64,000 bases of DNA from Paratrimastix pyriformis. Lineage: Eukaryota; Preaxostyla; Paratrimastigidae. How positions within the stretch are numbered: position 1 is the first letter of the stretch; each line of letters begins with the position of its first letter. Both the position numbers and the translations under genes were made by a program. Below are positions 44,101 to 64,000 of the stretch, in pieces. The notes under the pieces were generated by a model. It had not been told where the DNA came from and did not search any database. It was given only the letters and a program-made list of their open reading frames with translations. The stretch lies in assembly GCA_027972325.1 (NCBI GenBank), contig JAPMOS010000003.1, positions 1,055,001 through 1,119,000 of the forward strand, in the 5' to 3' direction.

Positions 44101-44990
44101 TGCGGACAAACCAGCCTCAGCTCCAGCCTCAGCCTCAGCTCCAGCCACCTCCTCAGGCCCCCATGCCGCCCCCGGCCCCTGCTCCCACCGCATCCGATCT
44201 GTCCTTCGCCGCATGGCTGGCCGCAACCCGGGGCCAAGCACCCGCCTCTCCGCCCGCTGCCCCGGCCCAAGCGGCGTCGCAGTTCGTGTCGCGGCAGCAG
44301 CAGTCAGCGCCTCTGGCCGCACCGCAACCAGCATCGTTTGCTCCTCAGCAGGCTCCCGAACCCTCCGACGGCGCCCCCTCCCCGTTGTCGCTTGCCCTCT
44401 CGACCCTCCTCATGTCCCGGACCGTCAGCCCCGAGCAAATCGCCCACCTTCTGGTCTCCGCCTCTGGTCGAGGTGCCAGCCAGGCTCCGGCAGGTCCGAC
44501 GGGCGCGCTCCCGCCTGCCCCCGCGGCTCCGGAGGTCGCCAACGTGCGGACAGCCATGCCGCAGCAACAGCTGCAGCAGCAGCAGCAGCAACAACAGCAA
44601 CACCTGCAGCAACAGCAGCAGCAGCCAGCCCGTGTGCCCGGAGGGCCGCTCCCCCCGGCTCCGCAGCCACCCCCCATGTTCTACGCGGCGCCCGCCCCTC
44701 AGGCCGCTCCGCCCGCCCCTCAGGCCGCCCCCCGGGCCTCTGCCCCTTCCAGTGCTCCTGCTCCAGCTGCTCCGGCCCCATCCGCGACTCAGCCGCCCAC
44801 CCAAACGCCGGCCGCCTCGCAGGCCTCGGGGACCCTGCAGCAGCTGCTCGCCCTCCTCCAGCAACGCACCGCCGCCGTCGCCCCGCCGGCCGGGCAGCAG
44901 CAACCGCAGCAGCAGCCGCGTGACGTCCCGGCCTACGAGCCCCTCCCCCCGTACGCCCTGCCCGCATTCGCCAACAATCCGAGACTGTAA
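41136..44990 (+). CDS. RRM and CCHC zinc-knuckle RNA-binding protein with Pro/Gln-rich tail
   Basis: Exons placed in phase: 41136..41402, 41449..41523, 41563 to about 41622, 42511..42571, 42637 onward, then several to TAA 44990. Joined across introns, the RRM reads FRVFMSGYEFLR, SDIEKIFFRCGRINQI, CIRDFAYV, then DFDRESDAREAVRRNQG. It matches a single RRM of SR-protein style with a degenerate RNP2 and aromatic RNP1. A zinc knuckle follows, CNYCKKPGHRIKNC (C-x2-C-x4-H-x4-C). After it come PPPP tracts, an Arg/Glu/Asp-rich segment (EWRGRTGRPLQQGDRGERP), and a long Pro/Ala/Gln tail with poly-Gln near 44570-44630. Such proteins act in pre-mRNA splicing or RNP assembly in the nucleus. An alternative start is ATG 41178. 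The large intron 41620-42510 holds a 15-bp minisatellite and homopolymer runs. If 41136-41700 and 42500-44990 were separate genes, the RRM and knuckle would be split. Confidence 0.65.
41802..41872 (+). repeat. 15-bp minisatellite CAGGCACCGTACGCA
   Basis: Four to five exact tandem copies within the large intron of the RRM/zinc-knuckle gene, preceded by a run of about 15 C. Confidence 0.85.
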
Positions 44991-45103
44991 ACTCCTCCTC
45001 ACCCCCCCCTCGCTCCAGCGTGGGGTAATGCAGCTCGGAGGCGAGAGACTGTTCTTTGGAGCGGATGAGAGGGCGCGCCAAGAAGAAAACGGAAGACGAA
45101 ATT

Positions 45104-45663
45104 TCATTCCAGCTGCACTTGGGCATCACCCTCGGGGACGGCGGGGTCGGGGACGGCGGGGGCGGTCCCAACTCGGAACTGTGCCGGCTGCAAGGGCACC
45201 GCGGCGGGTTTCTTCAACCCCACCCCGGCCAGGCCCGCGGCCAGGTCGGAAACAGCGGCCTGGGACGCACCAACGGATGCGTCCTGCTTCTTCAGAACCT
45301 TCAAAAGCTTGGTGAGCTCCTTCTTTTTCTTCCTTTGGTCGGGGTCGTGTTTGGACAGCTTCAGGCTGGGGAGGATCATCACGGGGAATGAGCAGCGACG
45401 TTGACAGACCGTTGCTGTTTGGTTTCTTTTATCTTCACGCGCAGTTCCTGCCGAGCACGATGAGCAGAGCTCTTCTCGCCTTCTTCCTCCTTCTCAATCG
45501 AAAGATCATCATCATTGCTCGGCACGTCGTCGTCATCTTCATCCGGTATGGATTTGGGCCCCGAGGGAACACTGGCAACGTAGTTGCCAACCATCATCAC
45601 CTTTTTCGCCTTTGCTGCCTTCTTGGCCTTTGCCTTCTTGGCCTTGTTCGGTTTTTTCACCAT
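45104..45663 (-). CDS. Small Lys-rich nuclear-type protein, unknown function
   Basis: Two exons, 45663..45410 and 45365..45104, join in phase to give 171 residues. The 44-bp intron has donor GTCTG and acceptor CCCAG. The N-terminus is strongly basic (MVKKPNKAKKAKAKKAAKAK), a likely nuclear or nucleolar targeting stretch. An acidic patch follows (IPDEDDDDVPSNDDD), then a charged helix (ARQELRVKIKETKQQR joined to LKLSKHDPDQRKKKKELTK). It resembles small nucleolar or ribosome-biogenesis-type proteins in composition only; I recognise no family. The stop is 113 bp from the stop of the convergent RRM gene, and its start lies 61 bp downstream of the PMS2 stop on the same strand. Confidence 0.65.
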
Positions 45664-45724
45664 CTCAATAACCAAAAGGGGGAGACTCGCAAAACACGGA
45701 GTGCGCCGGCGGGAACAGCCGCGG

Positions 45725-48700
45725 TCATGCCACGGGCTCACCCGAAAACACAGGGCTCTCGAGAAAGTGGGAAGGATGCGAAGGGAAGCGATTGAAAGGA
45801 TGCGGAATGGTCCTGAGATCGGACATATGCCGCATTGTCGGCCTTCCATGGGGGCAGTTCCAGGGAACATCCAATTCGGCCATATGATCGACAATCTAAG
45901 TTCTGGAATTCGAAAGGAGCTCGAATGTGAGCGAGGTCCAGACCGTTCTCATTTGGGAATGGTTGAGCGCAGCGCCGAACATGACCGAGCTCCGACAGGC
46001 ACGCGTGGCAAACATGGCCCGCACCTGAACGAAAGCCACGATTGATGAGGGGAAAAGATTCGAAAAGGGGAGTACCGACCCTGGACGGGCGGCACATCAT
46101 CCCAGGAGCATCCGCGAGCAAGGCCAGCATTTCTTGGATATCTACGAAATGACGGTGTTGGGTGGGAGCGAGGAACGGAGCGGAACGGGCCTGCCGGTCC
46201 AAGGGCGAACTCCTTTGAAAAAGGGCGCGCAGTGAGGGCCACCCGTTGGGCAGGTGGGGCCTCTGGGCGGATGCGGAACGAAAAGCCATTCTTCTGAAAG
46301 ATGTCCCGGTTCTCCACCAGCAGATCCTCGTCTGCGGGGCTGAGGTCGAGGGGCAAGGGGCTGCGCCGCCGGACGGAGAGAATAACCATAATGGCCAGCG
46401 GGCGGACAGACCAGAGCATGGGCTGCTTGGTGAGGACGGTGTTCTTCTGGAGGCGCTCGAAGTTGTACTTCTCGTCTGTGGCGTGCTGGTCGATGATGAA
46501 AAGATCGTGGCCCAGCCGGCAGATGATGAACCTGGTGCCAGAACATGTGATTGGATGATGATCGTGTGCTGCGGGGCAGACCCCAGGTTGAACTGGCCCA
46601 GCACCATCAGCTGGCGGAACATGGGCTTGCTGAAGACCTTCGCCAGCTCTCGTTCCGCGTTTTCCGTTGCGACGCGTTGGTCTACATGCCCCAGGGGTGG
46701 GAGCCGCAGAGGTGACGGTCCCATCGACGAGCTCCCTTTGCATTCCAGACCTCCTTTTGCCGCCACTTCAGCCGTTGCGGCGTGGAATTGGAATCCGTCG
46801 GAAGGCGAACCCGTCGAGTCCCCATGACCGGTGAGCGCTCGGGGGAGGTCGTCGGCAAGCAAATATCTGAAGGACGACGAGCGCACTGTCTGGACGAAGG
46901 GGGGTGGAGGCGATCACAGACCGTGCCATCCGCTCGAAGCGGGCCAGCGCCTGGTTCGTCTCTAGCTCGACCGTCACATGGGAAGCCGGGCCTTCCACCG
47001 GGTGGTCAAGCCGCACTCGCTTCTGGCGCTGGGCGTCATCTTCCACGCCACCGGCACCGCCCTCTTCCATGGTGATGCCGTCGTCTTCGGGGAGGGTCGT
47101 GCTGAGGTGATGTTGGCATGCACAACCACCGCCCGCATGTGCGACCGACTCCTCGTCTTCACCCTCGGTCACGTTCCCATCCTGGCTGCCGTCGCCGAGG
47201 GCACCAGCTTCTCCTGACTGGTCACCGTCGAAGGTGGGCAAATGGACCAGGCCCATCTTGAGGAGGTTCCTGGTGGCCGGGGCGGTGGGGGCATCCCGAA
47301 AGACCGCGGCCAGGTCGGGGTGTGCGGGGAGCGAGGAAGCGCGAGCCGTCAGGCCCTTGTTCTGGTTGGCGAGGGTCTTCGAGGCGACTCCCATGGGAAG
47401 CGCGCGGCCAGCTGCGAATGAGGCGAGGAGATCCAGCCCTCGGCGCGGCGGCGACTTGCAGCTGATGGCCGAAGCTGGCTGAGCCATCGCCGCCCGAGTG
47501 GTGGTGGGCGAGGCCGGGCCGGCGGTGGGGGGGCGCGGCCGTGGCGGCGACATCGGGGCCACTCGAGCTGAAGGAGCAGGGGGGATAGGTGGTGGTGGCG
47601 GCGGGGGCCGAGTGGCGACATTCGCTGGGCCGGGCGTTTCCCCGTCATCGTGTTGCTCATCCTCTTGGAGGGGAGGGACACATTCGAGTGCGGGGGGAGC
47701 CGTGACGGTTCTGCGAAGACTTCCCTCGGACAATCGGGACGGTGATGATGATGTCGGGACGGCGGAAGATGGAGAGGGGGAGGGCGATTCGCCCCGAGGC
47801 GGGGAGCTGACCCCACCCAGACGGGAAAGGGGGCGGCGAGAGGCGCGTGGCGAGCGGAAGGCATCTAGCGACAGGCGGGGAGAGGGCGTGCCAATGGGCG
47901 AGCCGGGGGGCATGGGCATGCTTTGCTGTGAGGCCGACGGATCGCCCGCCCGGCTCTCTTGCGGGTGCTCGGAGGGTTGCTGTAGAGATGAGGGCAGGGC
48001 AGGAGGAGCGGCCAAGATCCGTCCTCCTTCGGTCGTCCCGGATGACGATGGAGGATTGTCGTGGGGTGGTGGGGGCGCGCCGTCCTTGTCCTCAGTCTCT
48101 GCCTTTTCGTCACTCGGCTCGCCCTCATCGGGCAAGTCTTCGGTCAGCGGAGAGGGGGAGGGCGGAGGGAGCGGAGAGGGCGGGGGGAGCGGAGATGGCG
48201 AAGGGAGCGGAGAGGACGGAGGTGGCGGAGAGCGCGGAGAGCGTGGGGTGAGATACGACGTCAGCGTGGTCGGAGCTGCAGCCTCGTATGTGCATTGGGC
48301 TGTGGCCCATGATGCCCGGAGTTGCTCCTGTTCGGAAAAAAAGCGGTGTGAATGGGAAGGGCAAACCCCGAGGCTCGTGCGCCCGACCTTGAGCGCATTC
48401 ACGAGGGTATCTTCGTCATGCAGAAAAACCTTTCGCTTATCCGGCGTCACGTTGATGTCGTACCGGTCTGGGTGCCACCGGAAACGGGAAGGGGACGGGG
48501 GGGGTGAAGGGACGCGGGGGTGAAGGGACGCGGGGGTGGTGTGAGTGGTGAATAAGTGCGTGAGGGGGACTGACCGGTGGGCATCTCGACGGTGATCAAG
48601 AGGAAAGGCGCCTGTTTCGGGTTGAACTCGTGGAAGAGGTCGTTAATGGCGCTACCGGCCAACAATCGGCGTCAGCTCGGACGAGCCTCACTGAGAGGCA

Positions 48701-49850
48701 AGGCAGACCGAGCGATGCGCGGGAGCTCCACCGGGCGCTTGTTCAGAAAAAAAAACTGCCGATCGGCCGCCGAGCGGGCAGTGGTGCCGATGGCCTGCGA
48801 CGTGAACCCCGAAAACCTGTTTCCGGGGAGCGCTGTGTAATTGGGGGAAAGAAAAGGGAACGCCGCAGACTTGACGTCGTTCGCCTGAACCTCCAGGGGG
48901 ACCAGGGCAGCGGCCTGCTTGGCCCCAAAGACGGCAGCAATATTCTCGCGGAGGGAGAGCCCCGGGGACGTCAGGGCCACAGAACGAGTCCTTCGGAAAG
49001 ACATCAAAATCCTTTTGGCACAAGGGGGCATCGATCCAGACCCCTGGGCTGTCTGGTTGTGGAGCGAGAAACGAACTCCCACGTTGATGAGGGCGTACCC
49101 CTGCATCAAGGACAGGAGGCGGGCGTAGTCTTTCTTGAGGTTTCGGAGAAACTCCTTTCGGCGCACCGGAAGCGGCTCGAAAAGACCTCGCAGAGTCACC
49201 GTCGTGCCCACCTAGATGATCGAGAGGCCGCGGCTGAGCCAGAGGGACCAATAAGGCGAGACCTCACGGGCGATCGGGGTGACGCTTGCCAGGGCCCCCG
49301 ACTGCTCGAACGTGAGAAGGGAGCCGCATGCACTTGGAGCGGTTCGGGTTGAGATGGACGTTTGGGCCAAGCAGCACAGGGAGGAGAGAGCCTAGCAACA
49401 GTTCCGAAGGAGAGTGAAGAGCATCGGACATCGACCGGACCTCCCCCCGAAATCCAAAAGTTCCCAGCGACTCCAAGTCGTGGAAAGACGAGATTTTTGA
49501 AGTGGCATGCTTGGTCCCTGTGCGGCCTCGAGATCAATAAGTGATGCCTGAGAGGCAGACCGAGGGTGGAAAAGTCAGAAGAGTCAATCCCACATCCATT
49601 GTCAATCACTTCAACCAGGTCAGCGCCATAATCGCGCAGTCGAACCTCAATTCTGGTTGAATGAGCGTCCACTGCATTTTCGACTAATTCCTTGACGGCC
49701 GAACTCAGGTCAACAATCACTTGACCACTGCAGATACGGTGCACCGAGACATCGTCGATTTTGCGGATGGGACGGCGGGCGGGATTCAGGGAATCGGACA
49801 GCTGATTTGAGCGTTCAAAAGCCCCCCCGGCAGGTGAGTGGAGCCCACGA
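45725..49850 (-). CDS. PMS2: DNA mismatch repair endonuclease PMS2 (MutL alpha subunit)
   Basis: The N-terminal GHKL ATPase has motif [12 protein letters not shown], motif II DNGCGI and motif III TFGFRGE. Motif III lies in the exon starting 49517, after an intron with donor GTCTG (49560) and acceptor CACAG. Next come [37 protein letters not shown] and [20 protein letters not shown], all typical of PMS2. A long Pro/Ser-rich linker spans about 48300-46900. The C-terminal domain has [16 protein letters not shown], then the endonuclease metal motif [12 protein letters not shown], and ends with [13 protein letters not shown], the PMS2 zinc/metal site. With both metal motifs intact it should nick DNA as part of MutL alpha (with MLH1). 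The stop TGA is at 45725. The start is unsettled: the first coding exon is open from [15 protein letters not shown] back to about 49850 without an ATG, so a short upstream exon or non-ATG start is needed. Its 5' end overlaps or abuts the divergent gene at 49856. Confidence 0.9.
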
Positions 49851-49855
49851 CGGGA

Positions 49856-51125
49856 TGGAGCCTAATTCATCCGGCGGGGTCTCTTCGCGGACCAAGGAGG
49901 CCCGCCTCCGAGGCGGCTACTCGGCTGTTGAGACACTCAGGCCCATAAATATGACATTAACTCTGGATGAAATTGAAGAGAAATGGTCTGCTCGAGTGGA
50001 GATTGCCGCTCACAGCCCCCCACAGCGAAGGGATGATCCCCATCGAACCCGAAAAAAACCAAAAATTTCATCGACTCATCGTTTCCCGCGATCTCGACGA
50101 GAATTTCGATGAGCGTGGTGCTTATTTTGAAGATCACAACTTTATCTCAGATGAGAACAGAGTCTGTTGGTTATCGTTTCTTCACGCTCATCTTGGTCCT
50201 CTAGAAATGGCTCGCTCCTTTGGCTCGCAACAGACGACATGCCATCTGGGTCTCTCAGGATAGCCATCCTCTCTTTGGCTGTTCGGTGGGCAGCTGGTAT
50301 TGGCACCAACACCCGGAGGTTGTGGTTGTCGGCCCCGTGGCAGATGCGACTTCCGACCTCGGCGGGCCATTTCACCTCTCTGGCGAGGATATTGGATGCC
50401 TTGTCAACACTGCCCAGTCCATCCAAATCATGGGGCAAGTCACGCTGGAGGCCGGCATGACCATCAGGGACATCTTTGGCTTTCTGGCCGAAGGCGATGC
50501 CGCCCCAGCACCGCGTGAAGAAGCGGTGGCTACACGTCAAGGCCCGGGCAGCAGCCAAGACGGTGAGGAGAAAGCCGGTGGACTCCGACGGCGAGGACCA
50601 CAGCAAAGCAACCTCCGACGTGTGGGCGGCGAGGTTGGATCTGGTGAGGGCGGAGAGGGTGGCGAGGGTGGCGAGGGTGGCGAGGGTGGCGAGGGCGATG
50701 ATGGCGATGATGGCGACGAGGGTGAGGGCAGCGGTGGCGGTGGCGGTGGGGGTGAGGGCGGAGATGGCGAACCATCGATGCTGAATTCCCACCAGCGCAA
50801 ACAACGAATTGAAGCGCGGATTCAATTCATGAGGGAATGGGAGCAACGGCGCCAGGAGCGTGCCGCCCGACGGCGCCAAGGGAGGCCCCTTCAGCCGCCT
50901 CCCAGGGCTGCCCCTCCTTGCCCTCGGCCTGCACCAACCACCGAAAAGGAACGGACGGAAAGGCTTTTCACCCAGCTTGTCCAGCATTATGGACACTGTG
51001 CGCTCGAGGTTCTTCCCAAAGACCTCATTCAGCATTACGCCGGGCCTGCCAGGTGGTTCTACCTGAACTTTATGGATACAATCGCTTTCCCGGCACTCAT
51101 GTGTCGGCTGGATTCCCGTTGTTAA
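49856..51125 (+). CDS. Unknown protein with Gly/Glu-rich repeat
   Basis: Starts MEPNSSGGVSSRTKEARLRG. The first exon runs to TLDEIEEK; donor GTCTG at about 49987 and acceptor CACAG join in phase to EGMIPIEPEKNQKFHRLIVS and DLDENFDERGAYFEDHNF. Further frames include IWVSQDSHPLFGCSVGSWYW, HPEVVVVGPVADATSDLGG and LEAGMTIRDIFGFLAEGD. A Gly/Glu repeat (GEGGEGGEGG) lies at 50650-50700, and the sequence ends with basic EARIQFMREWEQRRQERAARRRQ and a helical tail to the TGA at 51123. How the second exon joins the third was not resolved. I recognise no domain. The start lies head-to-head with PMS2. Confidence 0.45.
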
Positions 51126-51514
51126 TCTTTGGTGGTGCTGTCATCTGCGCGTCCTGCCTGAACAATCATGCACCGATTGAGGATCCTGATGACGCCAGTG
51201 GCCAGGTCATCCGCGATCCGCACCCGCCACATCGACCTGAATAACATCCGATTCGACGGCTCCCTGCCACTTCCCCCTGATCTATAAGCCTTTTCTGTCC
51301 TTTAATCATCGTCCATCCTTGTCCCCAAACCCCTGTTTTCGTCCTTTCCAATTGTCTCCTTTTTCCTTACTACGCTCAACACGACTCCAACCATCAAAAA
51401 AAAAAAAATCCCCAGCGGGCCCGATTCCGGCATGTTCGCTCCCACCACACGGGCCGCGCGACTGTGCTTGGCTTCTCCGGCTTAGGCTGGCGGCCTTTTT
51501 TTCTCTTTGAGGAC
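51126..51514. other. Intergenic region upstream of the FERM gene
   Basis: Contains T-rich and C-rich stretches and an A-run (51398-51409). It should hold the 3' end of the upstream gene and the FERM promoter. A possible read-through exon at 51126-51244 (LLIFGGAVICASCLNNHAPI) could be an alternative tail of the upstream gene, but it is unsupported. Confidence 0.4.
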
Positions 51515-52694
51515 ATGGAAGAAGTTGTGGTTCATCTTTGTCTTCCCGGGTGCTCACCCTCCCAATGTGAATATCGGGTGCAAACCAGCTGGACGGTGGA
51601 GCACCTCCTTGCTCTCATATTCGAAAGAAACCAAATATCTGATTCCGTCGGATTCGCTCTATTTCAGGGCACTGAAGAGAAAGGTTTTTTCATCCGCGAT
51701 CAACACTCCAATTTTGTGTTTTTTCGCCAGATCTTCTTTTACGGTCCGAGGGGCTGATTTCCGAATCTCTTCCCGCACCCGATGGTGAGATATTTATTCG
51801 TCGGCGATACTTCCCCGTGGAAAAGCCGACACACTCGCTTCTCCTGGCCCTCGAGAGCGTCCAGGTTCGTGTGCTGTCCGCTTGTTTTATGAGACCCGAC
51901 CGTCCCCCGGCCAGCTCCACCGCGACGTCCTCAAGGGCCTCTATCCCCTCACGGCGACGCATTATCTCCGCCTTGGAGCGCTTTCACTCCTCGCAGCAAT
52001 CGGGCCAGGCCGACCACCCGAGCAACTCGCCGAGTCCATGCGGTCCGTACACCCCGGGTTCCGACCGACCAACTCCCGTCGTGCAGGTCGATTTCGCATT
52101 ATATTCCGAACCACCTCTTGGTTCAAGACGGTGGAACCCAGGCGTGGGAGCGCCCCCTGGCCGAGGAGTATCGCACCCTCAGCGCCAAGGCCGGACCGAC
52201 ACCCGATCCGGCAGCGTATCGCGACGAACTCGAGAGAATGCAGCCTGTCCTCTTCGGTAGCTCGTTCTTTGACGCATGGGTCTGACCCCTCCCCCTCTTT
52301 CTTCTTCGTCACATCGTTGCTGTTTCGTGCGCAGGAGCTGGGCATCCAGGAGGGTTTCATCGCCTGCCGGACCAAAGTCACCGTCGCCATCTCCCGGGAA
52401 GCGATATCCATCCTCGTCCCCCTTGGCAAGGTCCACCCTCTTCTTTTTCCAAGTTTCACGTTCGCGCCCACATCCCTCCCCCTCCACCCCCAGGGCGAGC
52501 ATCGCCTCGAAAGGACTCATTTGCTCCGAGAAGTTACAGGTTGGGCCGCGGACCAGACCGCGATGATGTTCATTTTCACGCTCGACAGCAAACATGAGAA
52601 CCGGTGCATCCTGGAGTGTGAGGACGCAGATGAAATGGTGATCCTTTGTAATACCTATGCGCAACAACTTGTTGAGAAAGACAAGCTGTCCTAA
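51515..52694 (+). CDS. FERM-domain protein (F1-F2-F3)
   Basis: The F1 ubiquitin-like lobe starts MEEVVVHLCLPGCSPSQCEY and continues in phase across an intron ending GCCAG at about 51732 to DLLLRSEGLISESLPAPDGE and IFIRRRYFPVEKPTHSLLL. The F2 helical lobe has LFYETRPSPGQLHRDVLKGL and HYLRLGALSLLAAIG, then, after an intron (donor GTCCG, acceptor GTGCAG), HYIPNHLLVQDGGTQAWE and LFGSSFFDAW, a FERM signature seen in MyTH4-FERM myosins. The F3 PH-like lobe has WELGIQEGFIACRTKVTVAI, AISILVPLGK, HLLREVTGWAADQTAMMFIF and CILECEDADEMVILCNTYAQ, ending TAA 52694. It should bind membrane phosphoinositides or protein tails and link to the cytoskeleton. It stands alone here without motor or kinase domains. 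Near 51880 the reading frame changes by one base with no obvious intron, so a sequence error or tiny unrecognised intron is possible. Confidence 0.75.
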
Positions 52695-53033
52695 ATTATT
52701 TTTTTTTTTTGATCGGTGACCATTGCGTTTGTTTTGTCCTTGTATTCGGATCTCGCAATCGCAACGCTCTTTTGCTCGAACCCTTGTCAAACAGACGTCT
52801 TTTTTTGTTGAGCATCCCCCGTCTCTACCAACAATAATTCGAGGCCTTGCGCCTCTTTGGCCCCGCAAGGTCTGCTTTCTTTACAAACGGCTGCCACTGC
52901 TGCGGGGTGGCTGCCTTTTTTTTTCGGAGCGACTCACGTTTTTTTCAATGCACATCTCATGATCTTTCTGCTGGGACATTCTTTCCCCTCTCCATCGTTG
53001 AAATGGATCTATGATGCCCGCACCGGCACGTAG
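52695..53033. other. Intergenic region between FERM and SET1 genes
   Basis: AT-richer, with T-runs at 52697-52711, 52799-52808 and 52914-52925. It should hold the FERM 3' untranslated region and the SET1 promoter. No exon recognised. Confidence 0.45.
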
Positions 53034-63669
<10,636 letters not shown>

Positions 63670-64000
63670 AGATCCTCCTCCTCCTCTCCTCTCCTCTCCT
63701 CCCCCACGCACACTCTTGTTCCTATAAATCTCCCTCCGCCACCAGCCAGCGGTGCATTTATTTTGGGCGTGATGTTCCCTTGGCCCCCCGATTGTTTTTT
63801 GTGTGGAAACCTCCCCTCCCCTCCCCCGGCAACGGGCTGGACAGCGAGGGCCGTGTTCTTCCAAAGAAACGGCGCCCCAAAGAAACGGCCGTCCATTGAA
63901 ACAGCCCCCCGCCTCCCTGCCCCCCACGGCAAACCGAAAGATACAAAGGGAGAAGAAGAAGAGACCCCCACTCAGCGGACGGATCTCACCGAGCGTTGTG
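63670..64000. other. Downstream flank of SET1
   Basis: Holds the SET1 3' untranslated region, with CTCCTCTCCT repeats at about 63673-63700 and a CCTATAAATC motif at 63720. A CAAAGAAACGGC-type short repeat occurs at 63861-63892. No further gene is supported before the window ends. Confidence 0.4.

Noticed and set aside
45104-45663. OTU-domain protein N-terminus for the Lys-rich gene
   Set aside because: Only general coiled-coil and Lys-rich character is shared; no catalytic domain follows.
50142-51035. 298-codon minus-strand frame opposite the unknown Gly/Glu-rich gene
   Set aside because: It is the antisense of the repeat-rich plus-strand coding region and has no homologous motif.

Overview
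This is a GC-rich nuclear window from a eukaryote, most likely a free-living protist. Genes carry many short introns (often 40-100 bp) and lie close together on both strands. The recognisable proteins are eukaryotic: CNOT11, PMS2, SET1, a FERM protein, an RRM/zinc-knuckle protein and two DEK1-type transmembrane calpains. I cannot name the species. I saw no tRNA, rRNA, CRISPR array, or viral or LTR-type sequence.

Layout. 1-3338 (+): 3' part of a disordered Pro/Ser-rich protein. 3968-5828 (-): CNOT11. 5931-7029: a terminal-inverted-repeat DNA element with decamer arrays. 7081-8410 (+): a truncated, inverted calpain fragment. 8706-18193 (-) and 18694-30403 (-): head-to-tail tandem copies of a gene joining about 20 membrane segments to a calpain protease (TML-calpain, as in plant DEK1). 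31699-36742 (-): an apparent fusion of two CinA-like/nucleotidyltransferase modules. 36840-37549 (+): HAD phosphatase. 37604-about 41141 (-): large protein with a possible FANCB-like architecture. 41136-44990 (+): RRM plus CCHC knuckle plus Pro/Gln-rich protein. 45104-45663 (-): Lys-rich small protein. 45725-about 49850 (-): PMS2. 49856-51125 (+): unknown. 51515-52694 (+): FERM. 53034-63669 (+): SET1 histone methyltransferase.

The most striking signal is in splicing. About 45 introns could be placed from homology or reading-frame phase. Their 5' splice sites read GTC almost without exception, mostly GTCCG or GTCTG, and the usual GTRAG is essentially absent. This pattern recurs in every recognised multi-exon gene. 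Introns are also the main home of the window's microsatellites and minisatellites, and of long homopolymer runs that are nearly always C on the sense strand.

Functionally the window mixes chromatin and RNA control (SET1, CNOT11, RRM protein), DNA repair (PMS2, perhaps a FANCB-like subunit) and membrane/cytoskeleton signalling (calpains, FERM). The gene set shows no operon logic. Several neighbours are divergent or convergent with gaps below 120 bp or overlapping 5' ends, which fits a compact genome.
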